A stretch of 64,000 nt of DNA, from assembly GCF_026712185.1 (NCBI RefSeq), contig NZ_JAPPUX010000003.1, forward strand, positions 434,001 through 498,000. Reading direction: 5' to 3'. The notes beneath the pieces were generated by a model. It saw only the letters and a program-made list of their open reading frames with translations, was not told the origin of the DNA and did no database searches. This DNA is from Nocardioides pini. GTDB lineage: Bacteria; Actinomycetota; Actinomycetes; Propionibacteriales; Nocardioidaceae. A program made the translations under genes and the position numbers. This document shows, piece by piece, positions 41,248 through 51,847 of the stretch. How positions within the stretch are numbered: the stretch's first letter is position 1; each line of letters begins with the position of its first letter.

Positions 41248-41790
41248 ATGAAGAACGATGAGAGCCGTCGCGGTCGCCGCGGCGGGTGGCAGGTCGCCGA
41301 CCTGCCGGACGCCTCCGACGCGTCCGAGTGGTTCCACGGGCGGTTGCCCGAGGCATGGTTCAGCGCGGTCGACGTCACCGTCGACCGCGAGGAGATCCTG
41401 GTCGTCGGCACGCTCGCCGGCACCGACGACGTCAGTGGGGCCGAGGCGGAGGGCCGCATCGGCCGCTTCCGGTCCGAGACCAAGGCCGAGCGCATCGAGA
41501 TCGCCCTCGAGGCGCAGGCCCGCTACCAGCGCAAGGTGTCGTGGGGGGTGCGCCTCGGCGAGACGGAGGCGCTGTTCACCCATGTCGCCGCACCGGTCAT
41601 GACCCGGCTGCGCCAGCCCGAGCGGCGCGTGCTCGACACGCTCGTCGACGCCGGCGTCGCCCGGTCCCGCTCCGACGCCCTGGCGTGGTCGGTGCGGCTG
41701 GTCGGCCAGCACGCCGACGAGTGGCTGGGCCAGCTGCGCGACGCCATGGCGGAGGTCGACAAGCTCCGCGGTGAGGGCCCGTCCCTCTGA
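41248..41790 (+). CDS. conserved hypothetical protein with ribbon-helix-helix-like segment
   Basis: A 180-residue soluble protein I do not recognise by name. The first half has acidic beta-rich sequence with a WFHGRLPEAWF motif; a long helix follows (GRFRSETKAERIEIALEAQ). Near residue 130, VDAGVARSRSDALAWSVRLV resembles the helix-turn-helix part of ribbon-helix-helix proteins, and the end is helical. It may bind DNA or act as an antitoxin-like partner, but no toxin is adjacent. The upstream region is strikingly AT-rich (TGTAATCATGTAATGC). ATG 41248 chosen; it precedes the first conserved block. Confidence 0.6.
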   Translation: MKNDESRRGRRGGWQVADLPDASDASEWFHGRLPEAWFSAVDVTVDREEILVVGTLAGTDDVSGAEAEGRIGRFRSETKAERIEIALEAQARYQRKVSWGVRLGETEALFTHVAAPVMTRLRQPERRVLDTLVDAGVARSRSDALAWSVRLVGQHADEWLGQLRDAMAEVDKLRGEGPSL

Positions 41791-41798
41791 CCCGACCG

Positions 41799-41878
41799 GT
41801 CGATCGGACCGAACGGTCAGTGCGTCGTCGCGCACGAGCGTGACGGGCGGCGTACGAAAGTCGTTCGGTCCGATCGAC
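41799..41878. repeat. 17-base perfect inverted repeat upstream of the DinB-like gene
   Basis: GTCGATCGGACCGAACG at 41799-41815 is the exact reverse complement of CGTTCGGTCCGATCGAC at 41862-41878, 46 bases apart. The left arm contains the smaller palindrome GACCGAACGGTC. The right arm ends 10 bases before the likely -10 TACGGT (41889-41894), so it would overlap the -35. The design suits a dimeric TetR-like repressor. Confidence 0.65.
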
Positions 41879-41901
41879 GGACCTCCGATACGGTCCGCGC
41901 C

Positions 41902-42438
41902 ATGACGATCGAGCGGCCCGAGCCGGCCTTCAGCAACGACGAGGTCGGGATGCTCCGCTCGTTCCTCGACCACTACCGGGCGACCGTCCGGCTGCAGGCG
42001 AGCGGGCTCACGGACGAGCAGCTCGACCAGCCACTCCCGCCCAGCGACCTGACGCTGGGCGGGATGCTGAAGCACCTCGCCTTCGTGGAGGACTACTGGT
42101 TCTCCTACAACCTCGCGGCCCACGAGCCCGCACCGCCGTGGGACACCGCGCCGTGGGCAGAGGACGGTGACTGGGACTGGCACAGCGCCGCGGGTCAGCC
42201 CCACGCCGAGCTCGACGCGATGCTCGCCGCCGCGATCGAGCGGTCCGACGCGTGCCTCGACGCGGCGCTCGCCGAGGACCCGGACCTCGGCCGACGCGTC
42301 GCCCGGCCGCGGCCGCCCGAGAAGGGCGAGACCGCCACGATCCGGTGGGTGCTGGTCCACATGGTCGAGGAGTACGCCCGCCACGCCGGGCACGCCGACC
42401 TCATCCGTCAGTCCATCGACGGCGCGACCGACGTCTGA
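41902..42438 (+). CDS. DinB-like four-helix protein (DUF664)
   Basis: A 178-residue protein of the DinB/YfiT superfamily, likely a metal-dependent thiol or DNA-damage-linked transferase. The pattern FLDHYRATVRLQASGLTDEQLDQP in helix 1, GMLKHLAFVEDYWF in helix 2 and HMVEEYARHAGHADLIRQSIDG in helix 4 supplies the three usual histidines. ATG 41902 follows TACGGT by seven bases; the 17-base inverted repeat covers the -35 region. It may be induced by a small molecule via an unlinked repressor. Confidence 0.8.
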   Translation: MTIERPEPAFSNDEVGMLRSFLDHYRATVRLQASGLTDEQLDQPLPPSDLTLGGMLKHLAFVEDYWFSYNLAAHEPAPPWDTAPWAEDGDWDWHSAAGQPHAELDAMLAAAIERSDACLDAALAEDPDLGRRVARPRPPEKGETATIRWVLVHMVEEYARHAGHADLIRQSIDGATDV

Positions 42439-42479
42439 GCGTCCGTGCGACGGGTCGGTCCTCCTGGTCGCTCGTCCGG

Positions 42480-42863
42480 TCAGGCGTCCTGGTGCAGGCA
42501 GAGCACGTTGCCGTCGGGGTCCTTGAACCACGCCGCCTTCTCGGAGCCCAGGACGCAGACGTGGTCGACGGTCTTCAGGTCCGGGAGGTCGTAGTCCTCG
42601 AAGACGACGCCGCGTCGCTCGAGGTCGTCGATCTCGGCGGTGATGTCGTCGACCTCGAAGCTCATCGCGGTGCTCTCCGAGGGGCGGCTGTCGGGGCGGG
42701 GGAGCAGGACGAGCGAGGAGCCGCCGTCCAGGGCGTACAACGCGCTGCCCTCGTCGTTGGTGCCGGTGTAGTCGAGCCCGAGGGACTCGGTGTAGAACGT
42801 GCGGGCGCGGTCGATGTCGGTGACCGGCATCATCATCGCGACCGTGCGGTGCGTGAGGGACAT
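42480..42863 (-). CDS. VOC-family protein
   Basis: A 127-residue glyoxalase-fold protein. HRTVAMMMPVTDIDRARTFYTESLG and AMSFEVDDITAEIDDLERRG start the two repeats; WFKDPDGNVLCLHQ closes the second. Acidic residues fit a metal site but the substrate is unknown. ATG 42863 has GGAGG eight bases upstream. It is divergent from the acetyltransferase gene. Confidence 0.8.
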   Translation of the reverse strand: MSLTHRTVAMMMPVTDIDRARTFYTESLGLDYTGTNDEGSALYALDGGSSLVLLPRPDSRPSESTAMSFEVDDITAEIDDLERRGVVFEDYDLPDLKTVDHVCVLGSEKAAWFKDPDGNVLCLHQDA

Positions 42864-42959
42864 GGAGCGCCTCCTTCTGTGCTGGTCACCCCCAGTGTGC
42901 GCCCGCGCGGGCGCCGTCGGGAGACTGCTCCAGACCGGTCGGACGAGGAGGAGCACACG

Positions 42960-43442
42960 ATGGGCATCAGGGTCGCCACGGAGGCGGACTGGGCTGCGAT
43001 CTGGCCGTTCTGGCGCGACATCGTCGAGGCCGGCGAGACCTACGCCTACCCGCTCGGAGCGACGTCCGAGCAGGCCCGCGGCTGGTGGTTCGACGGCAGC
43101 CGGGTGACGGTCCTCGAGGAGGACGGCACCGTGCTCGGCTCCGCCAAGATGGGCGCCAACCGTCCCGGCCGCGGTGCCCACGTCGGCACCGCGTCGTTCA
43201 TGGTCGCCCCGGCCGCCCGCGGTCGCGGCGTCGGCCGTCGCCTGGCCGAGGAGATGGTGGCGTGGCACCGCGAGGCGGGGTTCGCCGGCATCCAGTTCAA
43301 CGCCGTCGTCGAGACCAACACCGCCGCGGTGCGCCTGTGGCAGGACCTCGGCTTCACGGTCGTCGGCACGGTGCCCGGCGCGTTCGAGAGCACCCGGCAC
43401 GGCCGGGTCGGCCTGCACGTGATGTACCTCGACCTGGGGTGA
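42960..43442 (+). CDS. GNAT acetyltransferase
   Basis: A 160-residue acetyltransferase. The acetyl-CoA pyrophosphate loop is VAPAARGRGVGRRLAEEM near residue 81, and NTAAVRLWQDLGFTVVGTVPGAF near 121 is the family C-terminal motif; the pattern resembles the phosphinothricin and YncA-like group. Substrate unknown. ATG 42960 has GGAGG upstream. The DosR-like regulator starts 51 bases later with its own -10. Confidence 0.82.
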   Translation: MGIRVATEADWAAIWPFWRDIVEAGETYAYPLGATSEQARGWWFDGSRVTVLEEDGTVLGSAKMGANRPGRGAHVGTASFMVAPAARGRGVGRRLAEEMVAWHREAGFAGIQFNAVVETNTAAVRLWQDLGFTVVGTVPGAFESTRHGRVGLHVMYLDLG

Positions 43443-43492
43443 TGGCGGGTCGGAGCGAGCGCGCACGGGTGCGCGTCTGGTGGAATGGGCCC

Positions 43493-44143
43493 ATGGGCGA
43501 GCCGATCCGCGTGTACCTCCTCGACGACCACGACGTCGTGCGTGAGGGACTCACGTTCCTGCTCGAGCAGCAGGACGACATCGTCGTCGTGGGCCAGTCC
43601 GCGTCCGCGACCGAGGCGACCGCACGCATCCCGGCCCTGCGGCCGGACGTCGCCGTGCTCGACGCGCGGCTGCCCGACGGCTCGGGCATCGAGGTGTGCC
43701 GCGCCGTGCGGGCCGTCGACCCCACGATCAACGCGCTCATCCTGACGTCGTACGACGACGACGAGGCGTTGTTCGCCGCGATCATGGCCGGCGCCTCGGG
43801 CTACGTGCTCAAGGAGATCCGCAGCTCCGACCTGGTCACCGCGGTGCGCCACGTCGCGGCCGGCAAGTCGCTCATCGACCCGGCGATGACGGCGACCGTG
43901 CTGGAGCGGATCCGCAAGGGCCCGGAGACGCCGGACGAGCTGGCCTCGCTGACCGACCAGGAGCGGATCCTGCTCGGCCACATCGCCGAGGGACTGACCA
44001 ACCGGCAGATCGCCGAGCAGATGTTCCTGGCCGAGAAGACGGTCAAGAACTACGTCTCCAGCATCCTCGCCAAGCTCGGGCTCGAGCGCCGCACCCAGGC
44101 GGCCGTGCTGGCCTCCAAGCTCCTCGGCCGGGCGCCTCGCTGA
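43493..44143 (+). CDS. DosR/DevR-like response regulator
   Basis: A 216-residue NarL-type regulator very similar in layout to mycobacterial DosR. Receiver residues D11, D12, D57, T85 and K107 are intact. The DNA-binding domain (SLTDQERILLGHIAEGLTNRQIA near 148, then EKTVKNYVSSILAKLGLERRTQAA) matches DosR closely. ATG 43493 follows TGGAAT by six bases, so it may be leaderless. A DosS-like kinase lies 800 bases away and DosR-box-like palindromes are next to two neighbours, so it probably drives a hypoxia, NO or redox regulon. Confidence 0.87.
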   Translation: MGEPIRVYLLDDHDVVREGLTFLLEQQDDIVVVGQSASATEATARIPALRPDVAVLDARLPDGSGIEVCRAVRAVDPTINALILTSYDDDEALFAAIMAGASGYVLKEIRSSDLVTAVRHVAAGKSLIDPAMTATVLERIRKGPETPDELASLTDQERILLGHIAEGLTNRQIAEQMFLAEKTVKNYVSSILAKLGLERRTQAAVLASKLLGRAPR

Positions 44144-44157
44144 GGTCCCCCCGCGGT

Positions 44158-44173
44158 CGGGACCTTGGTCCCG
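44158..44173. promoter_or_regulatory. DosR-box-like palindrome
   Basis: CGGGACCTTGGTCCCG is a perfect palindrome that agrees with the DosR consensus GGGAC-n4-GTCCC and its S positions. It lies 93 bases before the DoxX-like gene, downstream of the regulator gene, a normal place for an activator site. Confidence 0.7.
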
Positions 44174-44265
44174 GGACGCGGGGACCGGCGGCCCTGATGA
44201 CCCGGTGCGGGCAGCGGGACTCTGGTGGTGACCCAGCAACCCACTACCCCGAGGAGGAGATGACG

Positions 44266-44877
44266 ATGAACGTCATCCACCGCCAGCACCACATCACCAC
44301 CGAGGGCGTCACCACCTCGGAGACCGAGGAGGTCCACAACGTCGGCCTCGCTCGCGCCCTCGCCGCCCTGCGGATCGCCTTCGGATTCACCTTCCTGTGG
44401 GCGTTCCTCGACAAGACCTTCGCCCTGGGCTTCAGCACCGGCGCGCAGTTCGCCGAAGACGGCTCCCGGGCAGGGGTCGACTTCATGGCCAAGGACGCCG
44501 CCTGGCTCAACGGCGGCAGCCCGACCGAGGGCTTCCTCACCTTCGGCGTCCCCGCGGACAACCCCTTCCACGGGTTCTTCAACTCCCTCGCCGGTCAGGC
44601 CTGGGTCGACTGGCTCTTCATGGCCGGCCTCCTCGGCATCGGCGTGACCCTCCTCCTGGGGGTCGGGATGCGGATCGGCACGGCGGCAGGCGCGCTCATG
44701 TACGCCTTCATGTACGCCGCGGTGCTGCCGCTGGAGAACAACCCGGTCGTCGACGACCACCTCATCGGCATCATCTCGATGGTCGTCCTCGCCCTCGGCG
44801 CGGCCGGCACCACGTGGGGGCTGGGTCGCTGGTGGAACCGCACGAGCCTGGTACGGAAGTACCCCGTCCTGCGATGA
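44266..44877 (+). CDS. DoxX/TQO-like integral membrane protein
   Basis: A 203-residue protein with a polar N-terminus of 25 residues and four helices. ALAALRIAFGFTFLWAFLDKTFALGF and the later GVTLLLGVGMRIGTAAGALMYAFMYAAVLP match the DoxX/thiosulfate-quinone oxidoreductase family. Start chosen at ATG 44266, seven bases after GAGGAGG; ATG 44260 is also in frame. A DosR-box-like site lies upstream and a strong terminator after it. It may be a quinone-linked part of a dormancy or redox response, by context. Confidence 0.76.
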   Translation: MNVIHRQHHITTEGVTTSETEEVHNVGLARALAALRIAFGFTFLWAFLDKTFALGFSTGAQFAEDGSRAGVDFMAKDAAWLNGGSPTEGFLTFGVPADNPFHGFFNSLAGQAWVDWLFMAGLLGIGVTLLLGVGMRIGTAAGALMYAFMYAAVLPLENNPVVDDHLIGIISMVVLALGAAGTTWGLGRWWNRTSLVRKYPVLR

Positions 44878-44892
44878 CACCAGTCCCTCACC

Positions 44893-44922
44893 GGACCCGG
44901 CGCCTCCCCCGGCGCCGGGTCC
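44893..44922. terminator. perfect 12-bp hairpin between convergent genes
   Basis: GGACCCGGCGCC and GGCGCCGGGTCC pair perfectly around TCCCCC. It lies between the DoxX-like stop and the DosS-like stop and can serve both strands. Confidence 0.75.
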
Positions 44923-44950
44923 TCTGGCGTGTGGGCCCTCTCGCGTGGGG

Positions 44951-46991
<2,041 letters not shown>

Positions 46992-47046
46992 GAGAGCCTC
47001 CTTACGGCTGGACTCCCAGCGTCGCTCGGCACGCGCCCCACGTTCA

Positions 47047-47060
47047 GGGTCGAAGGTCCC
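47047..47060. promoter_or_regulatory. second DosR-box-like site
   Basis: On the minus strand this reads GGGACCTTCGACCC, one base from GGGAC-n4-GTCCC symmetry. It lies 56 bases upstream of the PNPOx-fold gene, which has the same orientation. Confidence 0.55.
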
Positions 47061-47073
47061 GAGAAGGCCATGC

Positions 47074-48000
47074 CTACGGCCCGGTGATCAGCCCGCTCGT
47101 GGTCGGCTGGTAGGGGTTGAGGCCCTTGTCGATGGCGTACTGCTTGAGGTAGCCGTCGCGTCCGAGCACCTTGATCCGCTCGGCGATCTTGGCGGCCTCG
47201 GCCCGCTCGACCTCGACCTGCGCCTGCGCCGCCTTCACCTGGGCAGCGGCCTCGGCCTCCTTGGCCTTGGCGCGTGCGACGGCCTCCTGCTGCGCGACCA
47301 GCGCGGCCTTGACCGACTCCGGCGGCACCGGCTTCTGCAGGGTGATGGCGAAGTTGGTGAAGAACTCCTCGTCGCCGTCGATCTGCCGGCCGACGAGGTC
47401 GGGCATCTGCTCGAGGACGTCCTGCTCCCACTGGGCCTTCACGTTGGGGTCGGTGTAGAGCTCGGTGTAGGTGTAGTTCTGGCTGGCGCGGTCGATCGCG
47501 GTCTCCAGCGGGCGGCTGATGTAGACGCTGAGCATCGAGAGCCAGCCGGCGGAGCCGTTGCCGTCGGCGGAGTCCATGTAGGCGGCGTACCGGTTGCCGA
47601 TGAGGTCGTGGAACTTGCGGAGCGTCTCGCAGTCGGTGTTGAGCAGGAACGCCGCGACGCCGTCGACCGACATCTCGATGCCGTCCTTGCTCACGAAGGT
47701 GACCGGCTCGCGGTCGCCCATCTCCCCGAAGACGTAGTTGCGCTGCGAGGACGGGTAGGCGTAGTGCTTGTCGCCGGGGCCGTCCCACGTGCGCGAGGAG
47801 CTCGAGACGCAGTCCTGGAAGCGGCGCGGGGTGAAGGCGCCGTCGCTGTAGTGCAGGGCCACCTGGTCGGGCCCGGTGGACACGGTCGTCGGGCGCGCGA
47901 CGACCAGCACCCCGAGCAGGACAGCGACGACGACGCCGGCGCCGAGCACGACCTTCCCTGCGCGTCCGGCTCGGCTGGTGATGTCGGTGGTGGTCGGCAT
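47074..48000 (-). CDS. SPFH/Band-7 domain membrane protein
   Basis: A 308-residue protein. One helix (VVLGAGVVVAVLLGVLVVA) spans residues 17-36; the SPFH core covers about 40-230, and a long coiled coil rich in Ala/Glu/Lys (AKAKEAEAAAQVKAAQAQVEVERAE) follows. Prohibitin/flotillin-like proteins organise membrane domains or proteases. ATG 48000 is chosen because it places the helix near the N-terminus. It follows the small membrane protein gene by nine bases and may be coexpressed with it. Confidence 0.8.
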   Translation of the reverse strand: MPTTTDITSRAGRAGKVVLGAGVVVAVLLGVLVVARPTTVSTGPDQVALHYSDGAFTPRRFQDCVSSSSRTWDGPGDKHYAYPSSQRNYVFGEMGDREPVTFVSKDGIEMSVDGVAAFLLNTDCETLRKFHDLIGNRYAAYMDSADGNGSAGWLSMLSVYISRPLETAIDRASQNYTYTELYTDPNVKAQWEQDVLEQMPDLVGRQIDGDEEFFTNFAITLQKPVPPESVKAALVAQQEAVARAKAKEAEAAAQVKAAQAQVEVERAEAAKIAERIKVLGRDGYLKQYAIDKGLNPYQPTTSGLITGP

Positions 48001-48008
48001 GCGGGTCC

Positions 48009-48260
48009 TCACGCGTTCGGACCGCCGGGAAGGCGGCGGTGTCGGGTGGCGATCTCGTCGATGATGATCGTGGACAGCTCGGGCGAGACGTCGCGGTGCT
48101 GCCACGCGAGCTCGCGGAGCTGCTCGATGAAGGCGTCACGCTCGGCGAGCGCCGGACCACCGTCGGTGGGGGCCGCGACCGAGGACCGGCCGAGCGCCCA
48201 GCCGGCGCTGCCGGCCACGAGGGCGACGAGCACGACGACGAGCAGCAGCGTGAGAGCCAT
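48009..48260 (-). CDS. small single-pass membrane protein
   Basis: An 83-residue protein with an N-terminal helix (TLLLVVVLVALVAGSAGWALG) and a soluble helical part of 50 residues. No family is recognised. It precedes the SPFH gene on the same strand with an eight-base gap, so the two may form an inner-membrane complex. It is divergent from the MoxR operon. Confidence 0.6.
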   Translation of the reverse strand: MALTLLLVVVLVALVAGSAGWALGRSSVAAPTDGGPALAERDAFIEQLRELAWQHRDVSPELSTIIIDEIATRHRRLPGGPNA

Positions 48261-48366
48261 GGCGGCATCCTGCCCTGCCGGGACGGGTTGAACCCTCCTT
48301 TTCCGGCGGGGTCGCGACGGACTTCGAGCGCGCTCGACGTTGTCGGGCGGGTCTAGCGTGGAGGAC

Positions 48367-49773
48367 GTGACTGAAGCGATCCAGCAGGACGGGCACCCCG
48401 CACCCAGCACCCTCGGCCAGCTCCGCGAGAGCGGCCACCGGCTCAAGCCCCTGCGCCAGGAGCTCCGCGACAACCTGCTCGCGCGGCTGCGCGACGGGGT
48501 GGACCCGTGGCCGGGGCTGCACGGCTTCGCCGACACCGTCATCCCGCAGGTCGAGCGGGCGCTGCTCGCCGGCCACGACATCGTGCTGCTCGGCGAGCGC
48601 GGCCAGGGCAAGACCCGGCTCCTGCGCTCGCTGGTCGCACTGCTCGACGAGTGGAGCCCGGTCATCTCCGGGTCCGAGCTCGGCGAGCACCCCTACGACC
48701 CCATCAGCGTCACCTCCCAGCAGGCGGTGGCGACGTACGGCGACGACCTGCGCATCTCGTGGCGCCACCGCGACCAGCGGTACGCCGAGAAGCTCGCGAC
48801 GCCGGACACGTCGGTCGCCGACCTGATCGGCGACGTCGACCCGATGAAGGTGGCCGAGGGGCGCCACCTCGGCGACCCGGAGACCATCCACTTCGGCCTC
48901 ATCCCGCGCAGCCACCGCGGCATCGTCGCGATCAACGAGCTGCCCGACCTCGCCGAGCGCATCCAGGTCGCGATGCTCAACGTGATGGAGGAGCGCGACA
49001 TCCAGATCCGCGGCTACGTGCTGCGGCTCCCGCTCGACGTCCTCGTCGTGGCGAGCGCCAACCCCGAGGACTACACCAACCGCGGGCGGATCATCACGCC
49101 GCTCAAGGACCGCTTCGGCGCCGAGATCCGCACCCACTACCCGCGCGAGGTCGAGCAGGAGATCGCCGTCATCGAGCAGGAGGCCGAGCTCGTCGCCGAG
49201 GTCCCCGACTACCTCCTCGAGGTGCTCGCGCGGTTCACCCGCAACCTGCGCGACTCCCAGTCGGTGGACCAGCGCTCCGGCGTCAGCGCACGCTTCGCGA
49301 TCGCCGGCGCCGAGACCATCGCCGCGGCCGCGCTGCACCGCGCCACCACGCAGGGCGAGGACGAGCCGGTGGCCCGCGTCGTCGACCTCGAGACCGCCGT
49401 CGACGTGCTCGGCGGCAAGATCGAGTTCGAGACGGGCGAGGAGGGCCGAGAGGGCGAGATCCTCACCCACCTCCTCCGCACGGCGATCGCCGAGACCGTC
49501 CGGGCGCACCTCGCCGGCATCGACCTGCGCCTGCTCGTCGAGGCCATCGAGGAGGGCGCCATGGTCAGCACCGGCGCCCGCGTCGGGGCCCGCGACTTCC
49601 TCGCCGGGCTGCCGGTGCTGGGGGAGTCCGACCTCTACGACGAGGTCTGCGACCGGCTCGGCGCCACCAACGACGGCGAGCGCGCGGCCGCGATCGAGCT
49701 CGCCCTCGAGGGGCTCTACCTCGCCCGCCGCATCGGCAAGGACACCGACGCCGGGGAGACCGTCTATGGCTGA
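48367..49773 (+). CDS. MoxR-like AAA+ ATPase
   Basis: A 468-residue AAA+ protein of the MoxR/chelatase-like group. Walker A is GERGQGKTRLL near residue 78; the AINELPDLAERIQVAMLNVMEERDIQIRG block near 187 holds Walker B and the pre-sensor helix insert; ANPEDYTNRGRIITPLKDRFG is sensor 1 with the arginine finger. MoxR proteins act as chaperones with a VWA partner; one is encoded 72 bases downstream. GTG 48367 follows TAGCGT by seven bases. The TTG at 48340 is not needed for the domain. Confidence 0.85.
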   Translation: MTEAIQQDGHPAPSTLGQLRESGHRLKPLRQELRDNLLARLRDGVDPWPGLHGFADTVIPQVERALLAGHDIVLLGERGQGKTRLLRSLVALLDEWSPVISGSELGEHPYDPISVTSQQAVATYGDDLRISWRHRDQRYAEKLATPDTSVADLIGDVDPMKVAEGRHLGDPETIHFGLIPRSHRGIVAINELPDLAERIQVAMLNVMEERDIQIRGYVLRLPLDVLVVASANPEDYTNRGRIITPLKDRFGAEIRTHYPREVEQEIAVIEQEAELVAEVPDYLLEVLARFTRNLRDSQSVDQRSGVSARFAIAGAETIAAAALHRATTQGEDEPVARVVDLETAVDVLGGKIEFETGEEGREGEILTHLLRTAIAETVRAHLAGIDLRLLVEAIEEGAMVSTGARVGARDFLAGLPVLGESDLYDEVCDRLGATNDGERAAAIELALEGLYLARRIGKDTDAGETVYG

Positions 49774-49845
49774 TCCGGCTGTGGCTGACCCGGTCGTCCG
49801 GCTCCGGGAGCGGCTGGGCGCGGAGCCCGGGCAGGGGATCGCGCC

Positions 49846-51843
49846 ATGAGCCGGTTCCGCAAGTACGACGGCGGCGACCCCCTCGCGCCGCCGGTCGACC
49901 TGGCCGAGGCCCTCGACGCCATCGGGCAGGACGTCATGGCCGGCTACTCGCCGGAGCGCGCGATGCGCGAGTTCCTGCGGCGCGGGGGCACCGACCAGGC
50001 GGGGCTCGACGAGCTCGCCCGTCGCGTCGCCGAGCGCCGGCGCGAGATCCTGGAGCGCAACGACCTCGACGGCACCATGCGCGAGGTGCGCGAGCTCCTC
50101 GACAAGGCCGTGCTGGCCGAGCGGGGTCAGCTGGCCCGCGACATCACCATGGACGACGGCGACCGCGCCTTCCGCGAGCTCCTGCTCGACGACCTGCCCA
50201 CCTCGACCCCCGCCGCGGTGTCCGAGCTGTCGTCGTACGACTGGCAGTCCAGCGAGGCCCGCCAGGCCTACGAGGAGATCAAGGACCTGCTCGGCCGCGA
50301 GCTGCTCGACCAGCGGTTCGCCGGCATGAAGCAGGCGCTCGAGGGTGCCACCGACGAGGACCGGCAGGCCGTCCAGGAGATGCTCGCCGACCTCAACGAC
50401 CTGCTGGAGAAGCACGCGAGCGGTGGGGTCACGGACGAGGAGTTCCGTGACTTCATGGACAAGCACGGCGACTTCTTCCCCGACGACCCGCAGGACATGG
50501 ACGAGCTGCTCGACTCGCTCGCCCAGCGCGCGGCCGCGGCGCAGCGGATGCTCAACTCGATGACGCCCGAGCAGCGCCAGGAGCTCATGGAGCTTTCGCA
50601 GCAGGCCTTCGGGTCGCCGCAGCTGATGGAGCAGCTGGCCCGGATGGACGCCAACCTGCAGGCCCTGCGCCCCGGTGAGGACTGGTCGGGCTCGGAGGGC
50701 TTCGAGGGCGACCAGGGGATGGGCCTCGGCGACGGCACCGGCGCGCTGCAGGACCTCGCGCAGCTCGACGCGCTCGCCGACCAGCTCGCGCAGCAGCACC
50801 ACGGGGCGCGGATGGACGACGTCGACCTCGACGCCCTCGCCCAGCAGCTCGGGCCCGACGCCGCCGTGTCCGCCCGGACGTTGCAGGAGCTCGAGCGCGC
50901 GCTGCGCGACAGCGGCTACCTCAAGCGCGGCTCCGACGGCGAGCTGAGGCTCTCGCCCAAGGCCATGCGCCAGCTCGGCAAGGCCCTGCTGCGCGACGTC
51001 GCGGAGCGGATGAGCGGCCGCTCCGGCGCGCGCGAGACGCGGACGACCGGCCTCGCGGGCGAGCCGTCGGGAGCCACCCGGCGGTGGGAGTTCGGGTCCA
51101 CCGAGCCGTGGGACGTGCCCCGCACGATCACCAACGCCGTGCTCCGCGACGGCGGGGCCACGCCCGTGCGCATCCAGGTCGACGACATCGAGGTGGTGGA
51201 GACCGAGGCCCGCACCCAGGCCGCGGTCGCGCTGCTGGTCGACACGTCCTTCTCGATGGCGATGGACGGCCGGTGGGTGCCGATGAAGCGCACCGCGCTG
51301 GCGCTGCACCAGCTGGTCCGGTCGCGCTTCCGCGGCGACGACATCCAGCTGATCGCCTTCGGCCGCCACGCGCAGGTGATGGAGATCGAGGAGCTGACCG
51401 CCCTCGACGCACGGTGGGACAAGGGCACCAACCTCCACCACGGTCTGCTGCTGGCCAACCGGTTCTTCCGCAAGCACCCCAACGCCCAGCCCGTGCTCCT
51501 GGTCGTGACCGACGGCGAGCCGACGGCGCACCTCGAGCCCGACGGCGAGGTGTGGTTCTCCTACCCGCCGCACCCGCTGACGATCTCGCACTCGGTGCGC
51601 GAGCTCGACGCCGCGGCGCGGCTCGGCGCGCAGACGACGTTCTTCCGGCTGGGGGAGGACCCCGGCCTCGCGCGCTTCATCGACTCGATGGCGCGCCGGG
51701 TCGACGGGCGCATGGTGAGCCCCGAGCTCGACGACCTCGGGGCGGCGGTGGTGGGGTCCTACCTCGGCTCCCGCGGTCCCGCCTCGTCGTACCGCGAGCA
51801 CTTCGGTGACTGGTACGGCGGCGGCCGGGGGTTCTGGGTCTGA
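49846..51843 (+). CDS. VWA-domain protein paired with MoxR ATPase
   Basis: A 665-residue protein. The N-terminal 400 residues are helical and rich in Asp/Glu/Gln, with ALDAIGQDVMAGYSPERAM at the start. The VWA domain occupies about 460-640; its metal-ion site is LLVDTSFSMAM (DxSxS), later DKGTNL and VTDGEPT. It is predicted to bind substrate proteins that the MoxR ATPase remodels. It lacks chelatase neighbours, so a cobalt or magnesium chelatase role is unlikely. ATG 49846 follows a weak ribosome site. Confidence 0.83.
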   Translation: MSRFRKYDGGDPLAPPVDLAEALDAIGQDVMAGYSPERAMREFLRRGGTDQAGLDELARRVAERRREILERNDLDGTMREVRELLDKAVLAERGQLARDITMDDGDRAFRELLLDDLPTSTPAAVSELSSYDWQSSEARQAYEEIKDLLGRELLDQRFAGMKQALEGATDEDRQAVQEMLADLNDLLEKHASGGVTDEEFRDFMDKHGDFFPDDPQDMDELLDSLAQRAAAAQRMLNSMTPEQRQELMELSQQAFGSPQLMEQLARMDANLQALRPGEDWSGSEGFEGDQGMGLGDGTGALQDLAQLDALADQLAQQHHGARMDDVDLDALAQQLGPDAAVSARTLQELERALRDSGYLKRGSDGELRLSPKAMRQLGKALLRDVAERMSGRSGARETRTTGLAGEPSGATRRWEFGSTEPWDVPRTITNAVLRDGGATPVRIQVDDIEVVETEARTQAAVALLVDTSFSMAMDGRWVPMKRTALALHQLVRSRFRGDDIQLIAFGRHAQVMEIEELTALDARWDKGTNLHHGLLLANRFFRKHPNAQPVLLVVTDGEPTAHLEPDGEVWFSYPPHPLTISHSVRELDAAARLGAQTTFFRLGEDPGLARFIDSMARRVDGRMVSPELDDLGAAVVGSYLGSRGPASSYREHFGDWYGGGRGFWV

Positions 51844-51847
51844 CGGC

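Noticed and set aside
48136..51801. 1221-codon open frame antisense to the MoxR/VWA genes
   Set aside because: Same shadow effect over two clear genes, with no motif of its own.
48367..51843. Magnesium or cobalt chelatase subunits
   Set aside because: Only the AAA+ and VWA modules are shared; the large subunit and porphyrin or cobalamin genes are absent, and the layout fits MoxR/VWA.
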